Origin: Girardinichthys multiradiatus
Taxonomy: Eukaryota > Chordata > Actinopteri > Cyprinodontiformes > Goodeidae
Length of the DNA: 64,000 nt
Direction of reading: 5' to 3'
Assembly (NCBI RefSeq): GCF_021462225.1
Contig: NC_061795.1
Location: 6,045,501 to 6,109,500, forward strand
Below are positions 1 through 8,957 of this stretch, piece by piece. The notes beneath the pieces were generated by a model. That model searched no databases and had not been told where the DNA came from. It saw only the letters and a program-made list of their open reading frames with translations. Made by a program: the position numbers and the translations under genes. Within the stretch, counting starts at the first letter, position 1; each line of letters starts with the position of its first letter.

Positions 1-430
1 CAGTGCCAAAATAAAGACTATTGCACACACAGCGGTGGCTACTTCCTTGTTAATTTTGGCACTGATATTGCACGCCACACCCTATGTGATATACTTGAAA
101 ACTTTGGCTTGACTCAAAATGTTAATTAGCTGACATAGATAGGGGAACTGCGCCATCTACCTTTAAAAAAGAGAAGAAAAAAGGCAGGGTAGTCACTAGC
201 CTCTCCAATGCTATCGCCAGCCTCTTCAAAGCTAACACAAGTGAGTACTTGCCTTCTCATTTGCTGGGGCCAGCCGCTCAGTTACCAGTGCCAGCCTATC
301 GTTAATCAGATCAGTAGCCCGTTGGGTATGCAATAGTCTTCATTGTGGCACTGATACCGCGCCATACCTATGTGACACACTTAAAAATTTTGGCTTGACT
401 CAACATGTTAAATAGTCCCCCTAACACATA
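1..430. repeat. Two diverged direct copies of a non-coding repeat
   Basis: A block at about 61-140 (starting GCACTGATATTGCACGCC) recurs at about 350-420 with scattered substitutions and small indels. Both copies share the stretch TTTTGGCTTGACTCAA followed by a TGTTAA core. The short phrase GGCACTGAT also occurs in both. No reading frame or terminal structure is visible, so this is probably a fragment of a dispersed or tandem repeat cut by the window edge. The 430-960 stretch that follows has no recognisable gene; it ends in a poly-T run at 907-925. Confidence 0.5.
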
Positions 431-962
431 GGAACCTATGTATTATGGACTTAATCATCTGTAAGAGTCTGAACATTTCCAAGGTCTTTGTGGCTGATGT
501 TACCCTATCTGGCTACTTTTTTGTTATCCTTGAAAGTGTCATTTCCATCAACCCAGTTAGACAAAGAGATATTATAAGTAAATGTTTTTTAAGGACAATT
601 CAACTGAAACATTTAATTGAATTTACTATTCCATTTCCACTTCATCCTGTGACTCCATGGATGAGCTGCTAGATAACTTCCTTTCTAAAATTCAGACATC
701 ATTGACTCCATTTCTGCCATAAAGGTAAAGGTTGTCTCTTGTAAGAAGAAATCTGCATGGTGAAATGATCCATAAGTGAGAAGTGAGAAACGAGAGTGTC
801 AAAAAGCTGAATAGAGGTGGCGAAAGACTGGACTCCAGGTTCACTGTGACATCTATAGAGAGACTTCACATGTTTTATTTACAACCAAAAATATGCAAGT
901 GAAGCTTTTTTTTTTTTTTTTTTTTACTGAAATCATCAAAAAAAAGGAGGCCTGCAATTAAT

Positions 963-1831
963 TTGCTAACTTCAGCAGCGGTGCCCCCCAGGGGTGTGTT
1001 CTCTCTCCCACTCCTCTTGTCCCTCTACACAAATGACTGCACCTTAGCGGACTTGCCTGTAAAACTCTTGAAGTTTGCAGATGACACCACTGTTATTGGA
1101 CTGTTCCAGGACAGTGATGAGTCTGCATACAGACAGGAGGTGGATCGTCTGGTACACTGGTGTGGTCAGAACCACCTGGAACTTAACCCACTCAAGATAG
1201 TAGAGATGATGGTGGACTTTAAGAGAACACCACCCCCACATACCCCCCTCACCATCCTCAGCAACACTGTGTCTGCTGTGGACCAGTTCCGGTTCCTAGG
1301 AACCACCATTTCTCGAAACCTGAGATGGTCCTCACACGTAGACAATGTTCAGAAGAAGACCCAGCAGAGACTGTACTTCCTGAGGCAACTCAAGAAGTTC
1401 AACCTTCCACAGGAGCTGCTGGTCATCTTCTGCACTGCCATCATTCAGTCTGTCCTGTCTTCGTCCATCTCAGTGTGGTTTGGCTCATCCTCCAAACAGG
1501 ACAGGTCCAGACTGCAATGAACAATCAGGTCTGCAGAGAGAATCATCAGGGCTGACCTTCCCTCTATCCAGGACTTATATAGGTCTAGAGTCAGGACACG
1601 GTAGACTAAAATCTCTGCAGACCCCACACACCCTGCACACAAACTGTTTAGGCTTTTACCATCAGGTGGCGCTACAGAGTGCTGTCTGCTAAAACCAGCC
1701 ATCACAGAGACACTTTCTTCCCCCAGGCTGTTTCTCTGATGAAAACCTGACAGTCAGAGTTCCAGAGCAAGACCAAGCATACTTGGACTGATCTCACATT
1801 ATAATCTATTGTAAAGTCAATTGTGTATATA
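963..1831 (+). mobile_element. L2/Rex-like LINE fragment, C-terminal reverse transcriptase
   Basis: The frame at 963-1520 encodes the C-terminal half of a non-LTR retrotransposon reverse transcriptase. The catalytic box appears as FADDTTVIG, followed by the thumb-type segments LELNPLKI, FRFLGTTIS and QRLYFLRQLKKF. The frame is 5'-truncated (no palm N-terminus) and closes at a stop at 1518-1520. Further degraded homology (RIIRADLPSIQDLY-type residues) continues in other frames to about 1740. The 3' untranslated tail is displaced to 3462-3569 by a Tc1 insertion. This is a dead copy; the clade call (L2/CR1/Rex group) rests on motif style only. Confidence 0.75.
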
Positions 1832-3459
1832 CGGTGCATTGCGAAAGTACTCAGCCTCCTTGAACTGGTCAACGTCTTGCCACATTTCAGGCTTCAAACA
1901 TAAAGATGTAAAATTCTAATTTTTTGTGAAGAATCAACAACAAGTAAGACACAATCGTGAAGTGGAATGAAATTTATTGGATTTGTCAAACTTTTTTAAC
2001 AAATAAACTGAAAATGGGGCGTGCAATATTATTTGGCCCCCTTGCGTTAATACTTTGTAGCTCCACCCTTTGCTGCAATTACAGCTGCAAGTCGCTTGGG
2101 GTATGTCTCTATCAGTTTTGCACATCGAGAGACTGAAATTCTTGCTCATTCTTCCTTGCTAAACAGCTGGAGCTCAGTGAGGTTGGATGGAGAGCGTTCA
2201 TGAACAGCAGTCTTCAGCTCTTTCCACAGATTCTCGATTGGATTCAGGTCTGGACTTTGACTTGGCCATTCCAACACCTGGATATATTTATCTGTGAACC
2301 CTTCCATTGTAGATTTGGCTTTATGTTTTGGATCATTGTCTTGTTGGAAGATAACTCTCCGTCCCAGTCTCAGGTCTCTTGCAGACTCCAACAGGTTTTC
2401 TTCCAGAATGGTCCTGTATTTGGCCCCATCCATCTTCCCATCAATTTTGACCATCTTCCCTGTCCCTGCTGATGAAAAGCAGGCCCAAACCATGATGCTG
2501 CCACCCCCACCATGTTTGACAGTGGGGATGGTGTGTTCAGGGTGATGAGCTGTGTTGCTTTTACGCAAAACATATCGTTTTGCATTGTGGCCAAACAGTT
2601 CGATTTTGGTTTCATCTGACCAGAGCACCTTCTTCCACATGTTTGGTGTGTCTCCCAGGTGGCTTGTGGCAAACTTTAAACAAGACTTTTTATGGATATC
2701 TTTGAGAAATGGCTTTCTTCTTGCCACTCTTCCATAAAGGCCAGATTTATGCAGTGTACGACTGATTGTTGTCCTATGGACAGACTCTCCCACCTCAGCT
2801 GTAGATCTCTGCAGTTCATCCAGAGTGATCATGGGCCTCTTGGCTGCATCTCTGATCAGTCTTCTCCTTGTTCGAGATGAAAGTTTAGAGGGACGGCCGG
2901 GTCTTGGTAGATTTGCAGTGGTCTGATACTCCTTCTATTTCAATATGATTGCTTGCACAGTGCTCCTTGGGATGTTTAAAGCTTGGGAAATCTTTTTGTA
3001 TCCAAATCTGGCTTTAAACTTCTCCACAACAGTATCTCGGACCTGCCTGGTGTGTTCTTGGTCTTCATGATTCTCTCTGCGCTTTGAACAGAACCCTGAG
3101 ACTATCACAGAGCTGGTGCATTTATACGGAGACTTGATTACACACAGGTGGATTCTATTTATCATCATCAGTCATTTGGGACAACATTGGATCATTCAGA
3201 GATCCTCAATGAACATCTGGAGTGAGTTTGCGGCACTGAAAGTAAAGGGGCCGAATAAAATTGCACGCCCCAATTTTCAGTTTTTTATTTGTTAAAAAAG
3301 TTTGACACATCCAATGAATTTCATTCCACTTCACGATTGTGTCCCACTTGTTGTTGATTCTTCACAAAAAATTAGGATTTTATATCTTTATGTTTGAAGC
3401 CTGAAATGTGGCAAGAGGTTGAAAAGTTCAAGGGGGCCAAATACTTTCACAAGGCACTG
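1832..3459 (-). mobile_element. Tc1-like DNA transposon inserted in the LINE
   Basis: The ends are inverted copies of CGGTGCATTGCGAAAGTA-type sequence (left from 1832, right ending 3459), flanked by TA at 1830-1831 and 3460-3461 as expected for Tc1/mariner. A longer subterminal inverted repeat (TTGAAGCCTGAAATGTGGCA-like) is visible on both sides. The interior encodes a minus-strand transposase. The element interrupts a LINE whose 3' tail resumes directly after the right TA, so it is younger than that LINE. Length is 1628 bp, typical of the family. Confidence 0.88.
2146..3168 (-). pseudogene. Tc1-like DD34E transposase, frameshifted
   Basis: The minus-strand frame at 2146-2832 (228 aa) carries the catalytic core: first Asp in LWSDETKIELFG, second Asp in IFQQDNDPKHKA, and Glu in SPDLNPIENLW, with the family sequence HGGGGSIMVW between. 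The N-terminal paired-type helix-turn-helix region is in a separate frame at 2935-3168 (RFGYKKISQALNIPRSTVQ). At least one frameshift or stop therefore separates DNA-binding and catalytic halves, and the C-terminus is cut at KEE. It is presumably inactive. Family identity is strong; the exact lesion was not mapped base by base. Confidence 0.8.
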
Positions 3460-3461
3460 TA

Positions 3462-3569
3462 TGTAGATTAAAAAACTATTCTTTATTATTGAGAGCAAAG
3501 TGTACCAGAGTCAAATTCCTTGTTTGTCTGAACAAACTTGGCAATAAAGCTGATTCTGCTTTTTTACTG
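3462..3569 (+). mobile_element. 3' tail of the interrupted LINE
   Basis: The stretch AGAGCAAAGTGTACCAGAGT followed by AAATTCCTTGTTTGT and GGCAATAAAGCTGATTCTG matches the LINE tail seen again at 42470-42543, where it ends in GATTCTGATTCTGA. It is the continuation of the LINE at 963-1831 after removal of the Tc1 element. Confidence 0.7.
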
Positions 3570-3639
3570 AGAAAATTCAGATTAGAAGAGTAGTCCAGAA
3601 GAGTAGTCCAGGTCCTCCTCTTGCTGTCTCAATATTTTA

Positions 3640-4130
3640 CCCAGCTATCTCTAAGAAGATTTTGCCAATTATAGTATCTGATTTGATTCAAATAATAAAC
3701 TCATCCATGTTGTCTGGTGTTTTCCTTGAGGCCTTAAAACAGCAGTTGTCAAACCCAAGTTGAAAAAGAATAATATGGACAAATTGATATAGCAACTTTA
3801 CAGCCTTATCTCAAATCTCGGCATTTATCAGTAAGGTTATTGAAAAAGCTGCATTTGAACAGTTAAATACTTTCTTAACAATAACCAGCCACTTTGACAT
3901 CTTCCAATCAGGTTTCCATGCCTACCACAGTACCGAGACTGTCCTTGTCAAGGTGTTCAATGCCATCTGCATAAATGCAGACTTTGGAACATTTACAGTG
4001 CTCATATTACTGGACCTTAGTGCAGCATTCGACACTGTTTATCATGTTATATTATTGAAGCGACTGGAGAACTGAGTCGATCTGTCTGGTACAGCACTTG
4101 ACTGGTTTGAGTCTTATTTGAAGGGCAGCA
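3640..4130 (+). pseudogene. LINE reverse transcriptase fragment (palm/fingers part)
   Basis: Translation of the + strand shows typical non-LTR RT fingers/palm residues: ISKVIEKAAFEQL, DIFQSGFHAYHSTETVL and LILLDLSAAFDTVYH, the last carrying the first catalytic Asp region. In-frame stops (for example the TGA near 4075) and the lack of flanking domains mark it as a dead fragment. It ends at about 4130, where transposon-like sequence begins. It is a different RT segment from the LINE at 963. Confidence 0.65.
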
Positions 4131-4800
4131 TGATCGGATTGGGGGCATACCATGGAGGGATGCACTGACCTGTACAGAATAAATGATGGAACCCTGACTG
4201 CCATTATGTATCAGAAATAAATCCTTAGACCCATTGTTAGACCCTTTGCAGTGGCAGTGGGTCCTGGGTTCCTCCTGGAGCATCATAATGTCTGGCCTCA
4301 TGTGGCAAGAGGCAGGCAAGTAATTTCTGGAGGATGAAGGAATTGATACCACTGACTGGCCTCCACGCTCCCCTGACCTAAGTCCAATAGAACATCTGTG
4401 GGACATCATGTTTAGGTCTATATGATGCAACCAGGTTGCATTGTCTATGGGCTCAGTGATGCCTTGGTTGGGATCTGTGAGGAGATATCCTAAGACACTA
4501 TATGTCATTGTATAGTGAGCATGCTCTGACGTTGTCAGCATGCATACAAGCACATGGGGGCCATACAAACTGCTGAGTGTCATTCTGAGTGGCTGGAATG
4601 GCATTTCAGCAAATTGGACTAGCCTGCTGCATCAGTTTTTCATCTTTAATTTCTTGGTTGATTTCAGGTTAAGCCTTCTGTGAGCTGATCATTTCCATCA
4701 AATCCTTTTGTTCCTAACACATTACCCAAACATACTTAAATTTTTTAATTGGGATCTTATGTGTGTACAAGGCATACACACATCATATTGAACATTTTTA
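4131..4800 (+). pseudogene. Tc1/mariner-type transposase remnant
   Basis: A degraded + strand translation around 4340-4430 reads DEGIDTTDWPPRSPDLSPIE then HLWDIMF, the region around the catalytic acidic residue of Tc1/mariner transposases. It is followed by stops and a long decayed tail (ACATGGGGGCCATACAAACT) of the kind common in fish transposons. No ends or target duplications could be recognised. It is an old remnant with no coding capacity; the minus-strand frame through it is incidental. Confidence 0.55.
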
Positions 4801-4949
4801 AAGTTTAGTCAGTCATTCATCTTCATCATTTTTAAAGGTTTTTTACAATTTTCTGTTTGCTACATTATTCTATATCTGTTCATTCACAGTTTTTAAGCCT
4901 TCAGTGAGAATCTATGTACAGTGTTAATAGTCATGGAGATAAAGAAAAC

Positions 4950-5018
<69 letters not shown>

Positions 5019-5297
5019 CATGATTTGCTTTTTGTTTTTGTTCCTCTGCCTATTACATCCATTGTTATATTTTGTGGCTTTTCCAACCAGAAGGTCTAGT
5101 TCATAAAGATAGCATGATAGCCTAGTTGTGTATGTGCATGTATGGCATTGAGGCCAGATATGCTTTTGGCTGTAAATGGATGTAATGATTGCTGGCTTTA
5201 CACACATTTAACATAGTTTCAGCAGTCAGTTTGCTTTCTGTGACCAAAATGTATGAGCACACGTTCAGTGTTTCAGTCTGACATTTTTTTATTGCAG
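4801..5297. other. Intronic AT-rich stretch with AT microsatellite
   Basis: Between the transposon debris and the first synaptotagmin exon the only structure seen is an (AT)n run at about 4951-5013. Reading frames crossing it are simple-repeat artefacts. The stretch is the intron upstream of the exon at 5298; earlier exons of that gene (C2A, membrane anchor) are not in this window. Confidence 0.6.
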
Positions 5298-5415
5298 GAA
5301 GAAAGCTTGGGGGAGATCTGCTTCTCCCTGTGCTATGTTCCAACAATTAGCAAGCTTACCATATTAATACTCGAGGCCAAAAACCTGAAGAGCATGGACA
5401 TAGGAGGAAGCTCAG
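5298..5415 (+). CDS. syt8: Synaptotagmin C2B exon (first of three in window), probable syt8
   Basis: After a polypyrimidine/TTGCAG acceptor the exon reads [20 protein letters not shown], then [17 protein letters not shown], and ends one base into an Asp codon at a GTAAG donor. This is the start of a synaptotagmin C2B domain (G-E-I/L-x-x-S-L-x-Y-x-P strand and the first calcium-binding loop with Asp in MDIGG). The phase-1 junction joins to the 5788 exon as D-P-Y-V. Synaptotagmins are membrane calcium/phospholipid sensors in vesicle fusion. The syt8 name rests on synteny: tnni2 lies downstream in the same orientation, as SYT8-TNNI2 do in other vertebrates. Family is secure, paralogue less so. 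Upstream exons are outside the window. Confidence 0.8.
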
Positions 5416-5787
5416 GTAAGACTAAAACATTAACCCGTATAATAATTTACGATGAGATAGGTCAGACTCAGTTTTGTTCCCAAATGTTTCTTAAAACACT
5501 TTTTTGGACATATTAAAGGAGCAGAAATAAAATAATTGGAGTTCACTGTCAGTTTGTTAAAGCTAATCAGTTTCAAACCTAGCTTTCAGTCTCATCAATG
5601 TAGCTACATTTTGTACATTCAAGCGATAGTAATTAATTAATAGCTAATTAATGAAATTCTTAAGCATGGCAACCAAAACCTGGTTAATCTGTTTTCTGTC
5701 TGAGCTCTGGGTATTGTTCAGGGACAGAGTTTATGAAATTTGATTCCAGAAATTCTGTGATTTTCTTCCACTTGATGTTTTATATAG

Positions 5788-5921
5788 ATCCGTATGTGAA
5801 AGTACAGCTGGCTTTGGACAAGAGGAAGTGGAAGAAAAGAACAACATCTATTAAAAAGAAATCACTGAACCCCTATTTCAATGAGTCCTTTACTTTTGAT
5901 GTGTCATTGGATCAAATACAG
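5788..5921 (+). CDS. syt8: Synaptotagmin C2B exon (middle)
   Basis: Flanked by TTTTATATAG and GTAAG, this 134-nt exon completes DPYVKVQLALDKRKWKKRTT then SIKKKSLNPYFNESFTFDV and ends in phase 0 after SLDQIQ. It carries the DPYVKV calcium-loop Asp, the lysine-rich strand (KKRTTSIKKK) that binds acidic phospholipid in C2B domains, and the LNPYFNESF signature. Its downstream intron (5922-26129, about 20 kb) holds a complete Maverick element and a Tc1 transposon. Length of that intron is therefore mostly transposon sequence. Confidence 0.85.
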
Positions 5922-6327
5922 GTAAGAATTATTAGTTATATTTAATAAATTAGAAGATTATTGAAAAGTTCATTTGGTTTAGTAACTGAATTTTTTTGTA
6001 ATTAAAATAAGTGAAACAGATGCTACAGATTGATTACACACAGACTGATGTTTTCCAGTCTTTGTTTCTGTTAATTATGATGATTTTCGATACCAGTTAC
6101 AGAAGCTATAAGACCAATGTGGTAATGAGGGCTTAATAAATAGTATGTTTAATACCTCCGTAAAGGTTGTTATTTTGAAAAGGTGCTTTTTGATCTGACA
6201 AAAGAGCCTCATCGGAACACATAACCTATTTTACTGGAAATTATTATACAATTTTAAATTAAAATTGATGTTGCACAAAAAACTGCACTAAAAACTGTTA
6301 GTATACCAGTAGTAATATATATATATA
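5922..6327. other. Intron start and AT microsatellite target of the Maverick
   Basis: Ordinary AT-rich intron with no gene. It ends in a short (AT)n run at about 6313-6327, whose last six bases TATATA (6322-6327) are the left copy of the Maverick target duplication. Confidence 0.6.
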
Positions 6328-6560
6328 AGAGAATTTAAGTACACCCTTTCATCAAACTTTTTGACAGGTGGGTGGGACTTCCGGTGAGGGCGGGATTTCC
6401 GGTGGGGGCCATATGGGCGCCATGTGGTTGCCACGTGGGCAGGAGGTCACGTGGTCAAGCAGGTGGTGTGTCCAAGGGGGGCGTAACAGTGGATGCTGAT
6501 TGGTTGTCGTCATTAGGGGCAATACCTTAAATGAGTCAATTAAAACACAGGGGTGTGTTT
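6328..6560 (+). repeat. Left terminal inverted repeat of the Maverick
   Basis: This is the inverted counterpart of 22356-22568 with scattered substitutions. An extra block of about 20 bases near 6445-6470 (around GGTCACGTGGTCAAGC) is missing from the right copy. It is GC-rich in an AT-rich element and contains two TTCCGGT motifs (6377-6385 ACTTCCGGT and 6395-6403 ATTTCCGGT), the palindromes CCATATGG and GGCGCC, and CACGTG. The inner boundary is where GTGTGTTT stops matching. Confidence 0.9.
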
Positions 6561-6693
6561 GTTATAAATAGAACAAGACAAATATGGTATTATCGGAAAC
6601 TGTTTGGCATCAGCACCAATTAAAAATAGAGGGGGTGTGTTTGTAAGCATCGTTAAACCTTGAATAACCCAATGAAAACAATAGGGCGTGCCT
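6537..6693 (+). repeat. Iteron-like triple repeat beside the left terminus
   Basis: Three related copies of CAATtAAAA-n-AGGGgTGTGTTT occur at 6537-6560, 6617-6642 and 6669-6693. The third is the most diverged (GGGCGTGCCT). The first belongs to the terminal repeat; the other two are internal. Related copies lie at the right end. Spacing and AT-rich flanks resemble origin or promoter iterons; function is inferred only. Confidence 0.5.
6563..6570 (+). promoter_or_regulatory. TATA box TATAAATA for the left-end gene
   Basis: TATAAATA lies just inside the left terminal repeat, about 100 bases before an in-frame ATG at 6672 and about 210 before the preferred ATG at 6777. A second TATA-like TTTAAATA lies at about 6704. 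Which start is used cannot be settled from sequence alone. Confidence 0.5.
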
Positions 6694-6776
6694 TAGTGTT
6701 TACTTTAAATACAGAGATAAAACTCTGCACTTTACATGCAGCCTTCGTTGGAAAAAAAAAGAACACCCGTTCAACA

Positions 6777-7730
6777 ATGGCTAGAGTTAAGAGAGTTTAT
6801 CGTCAAGCGGAGGAGAAACGCAACGCGTGCCAAGATGATGATGATGAACAAGCAACTGCATCATATACTTCCTCAACGGAGATACCTATCGGAATTCCCG
6901 TCGTGACATACTCTACCGATGATGAGGATCCAAAATCAACTTCAACAACCATGGTTGAAAATCAGACCTCGGTTCGGCCAAGAGGTATGTCAGTTCTGTG
7001 CGAAACCCCAGTGACCGTCTACCAGTATTCATCCCGTGAATTGAATGCTCCTAAGAAATCAACATACTACATCTGCAGGGTACAAAGACCCCCGTTCAAG
7101 ACTCTGCAGGAAGAATGGTCTTTGGAGCCATATGGCCTGGTTGGCAGCTGGGGTTATATTTTCATGTATGAAATAGGAGAGCTTTGCCTGTATCAATTGG
7201 ATCAAGACGAGGTATTTAATGGATCACTGGCTCTGTGTACACTCACCCACAGCGACTGGGCTGTGTTAAAGCTTGCAATCCCGCACCTTAATGATAGCCC
7301 TGAAAAAGTCTCAAGGCAGGAGAGGGAGAAAGAAGAAGAAGAAGAAAATGAACTGTCTCCTCGACCTGTAAAACGGGCGAGAATGTTTCATATACCATCC
7401 GATGTTGAAATAGCTGAGAGAGAACCTCTCTTTAGCGCAGTGTGGGGGTCAAAAACCACAGCAAATGGCCGCTGGTCTTTTCGGGCAAGCAGACGCAGGA
7501 ACAACCGGACGAGTCCCTCAGATCTGTTTGTGTTGGAGGCTTTCAATCAGGACTGCGGCGTATTCAAGACAATGCTGGCTCTGCCGTTTGAAGCTTGGGC
7601 AGAGAAGATGAGTGAAATTGGACATCGTCTTTCCGACCTTTTCCAAAAGTCACGAAGTTGGATCGATGTCATGTCAGTGAAAAAAACGCTGACGTTTCCT
7701 GTTTTACGTTTAGAACGAACCCTCTTCTGA
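6777..7730 (+). CDS. Maverick left-end protein of unknown function (317 aa)
   Basis: Not recognised as a known family. From ATG at 6777 (ACAATGG context) the product begins MARVKRVYRQAEEKR. An acidic, Ser/Thr-rich N-terminal third (DDDDEQ run) follows, then a more globular middle with LYQLDQDEVF and SDWAVLKLAI, an acidic run (EKEEEEEN), a basic cluster RPVKRAR that looks like a nuclear localisation signal, and a C-terminal part with RASRRRNNR. The frame stays open upstream to about 6660, so an earlier ATG at 6672 is possible. It sits where Mavericks and adintoviruses carry variable accessory genes, so a nuclear early-type role is plausible but unproven. Confidence 0.75.
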   Translation: MARVKRVYRQAEEKRNACQDDDDEQATASYTSSTEIPIGIPVVTYSTDDEDPKSTSTTMVENQTSVRPRGMSVLCETPVTVYQYSSRELNAPKKSTYYICRVQRPPFKTLQEEWSLEPYGLVGSWGYIFMYEIGELCLYQLDQDEVFNGSLALCTLTHSDWAVLKLAIPHLNDSPEKVSRQEREKEEEEENELSPRPVKRARMFHIPSDVEIAEREPLFSAVWGSKTTANGRWSFRASRRRNNRTSPSDLFVLEAFNQDCGVFKTMLALPFEAWAEKMSEIGHRLSDLFQKSRSWIDVMSVKKTLTFPVLRLERTLF

Positions 7731-7747
7731 GGACACGCCCCTTCCTA

Positions 7748-7758
7748 TGATATATATA
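7748..7758 (+). promoter_or_regulatory. TATA-like box before second left-end gene
   Basis: TATGATATATATAC lies 18 bases after the stop of the preceding gene and about 45 bases before the ATG at 7801. That spacing suits an independent promoter with a short leader, and is the reason for choosing 7801 rather than the ATG at 7747, which overlaps the box. Confidence 0.5.
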
Positions 7759-7800
7759 CGGGGGGATAACTGCAAGCTCACAGACACTGAGAATCGTATC

Positions 7801-8640
7801 ATGAGAATGAGTGGACCGACACCATACAGGGATCTCTACAACCACCGAGCAGAGATCCACTTCTCTCCTGAGCACGATGAAAGCTTCAACATTGGACCAT
7901 ATCATCCGCCTTCCCCTGACCTCTTCTCACCATCCACCTCAACATCCTCATTCTCAGAGAACCACTACAGTCCTGCATCACCTACAGGATACAACATGAA
8001 ATATCTACCGCTTTCTCCAGACCTCTGCTCACCATCACCGCTATTCATGGCTGAGTCTGTAGACGCGAATGTCCTGCCTGAAGACATGAAGGTGGTCGTG
8101 GAGGAGGAGGTAGCCACCGGCTACTCACCCTCTACCGAAGCCCCTACACAAACCCTGGAACCGATGGAGGACCCTCAGCCTTCAGCAGAGGATGAGAGTA
8201 ACCAGGAGGACGAAATTGACGGTTGGTTCTCAACCACCCTCATCAATACGGTGAAAACAGCGATACTTCATTTATTCAACATAACCTCTTTGAACTATCT
8301 CAGAGAAACCTGCTATGGATGTATAACGAACCACCCAAGCCAGCGTCAACACCATTGCCTGGAGGTACTGGGGGAGGATTATTACCAAGTCAACTTTCAA
8401 CGCATCGTACGACGACTCGTAACCCCCAAACTCATTCCTGCTATTCAGAATCTTCTGGTACTTCGAAGCATACAAGCGGATGACTTCAGAGTGAAGACGA
8501 TTGCCAAGACGGTTTTATATGAACTGAAATCGGTACAAGGCATCCACAGTGCAATAGTGCACGTTTATGATCGCATGGTCGATGAGAAACATCTCAAACA
8601 ACTTAACTCTGTTTCAGAGTGCTATGGACTGACAAACTGA
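7801..8640 (+). CDS. Maverick left-end protein with C-x2-C/H-P-S-Q/H-C box (279 aa)
   Basis: No family name can be given with confidence. The N-terminal half is Pro/Ser/Thr-rich and acidic, with three SPDL-type repeats (PPSPDLFSPS, LSPDLCSPSP), like an activation or disordered region. After a hinge around NQEDEIDGWF comes a folded C-terminal domain with C171, C174, H178 in NHPSQ, H184/H185 and C186, a likely zinc-binding cluster, followed by predicted helices (VNFQRIVRRLVTP, IQADDFRVKTIAKTVL). A similar CxxC...HPSQ...HxC pattern seems familiar from fish virus-like elements, but that is from memory and unverified. Position next to the preceding unknown suggests an early or regulatory role. Confidence 0.75.
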   Translation: MRMSGPTPYRDLYNHRAEIHFSPEHDESFNIGPYHPPSPDLFSPSTSTSSFSENHYSPASPTGYNMKYLPLSPDLCSPSPLFMAESVDANVLPEDMKVVVEEEVATGYSPSTEAPTQTLEPMEDPQPSAEDESNQEDEIDGWFSTTLINTVKTAILHLFNITSLNYLRETCYGCITNHPSQRQHHCLEVLGEDYYQVNFQRIVRRLVTPKLIPAIQNLLVLRSIQADDFRVKTIAKTVLYELKSVQGIHSAIVHVYDRMVDEKHLKQLNSVSECYGLTN

Positions 8641-8957
8641 TCTCACATGTTTGATGACTTGTTGTTGTATCATTTTTTTTTTTAGTATTCCAGTACTTTA
8701 GTTAATCTGCATTATATGATTTTTCTTCTTTTTTCTTTTTTACTATTAAATACAATTAAAGTAGGAACATAGTAACCTTTCCCAAAAAGTGTTGTTTAAA
8801 AAAGCTAGTAGTGTTTGAATTCATCTGCATTTTATCTGATTTTGTTTTCTGGTTGTTTTTTGTTTATATTAAATAAAAAAAAAAAAATAAAAAAAAATAA
8901 GGATAAATCTACCCTCCTGTGTGTTTTTTCTCATTATTTAACAAGTAATCGGCAGAG
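8641..8957. other. AT-rich intergenic region before the integrase
   Basis: No gene. There are T-rich and A-rich homopolymer runs (poly-T near 8675, AAATAAAAAAAAAATAAA near 8873). Several AATAAA-like signals could end the preceding transcript. No clear TATA box stands out from the general AT-richness. Confidence 0.5.

Noticed and set aside
4893..5207. Frames with Tyr/Ile repeats on both strands
   Set aside because: Produced by the AT microsatellite at 4951-5013; no coding support.
7747..7800. ATG at 7747 as start of the second left-end gene
   Set aside because: This ATG overlaps the TATA-like box. The ATG at 7801 lies at a sensible distance downstream, so the 18 extra codons were not used.
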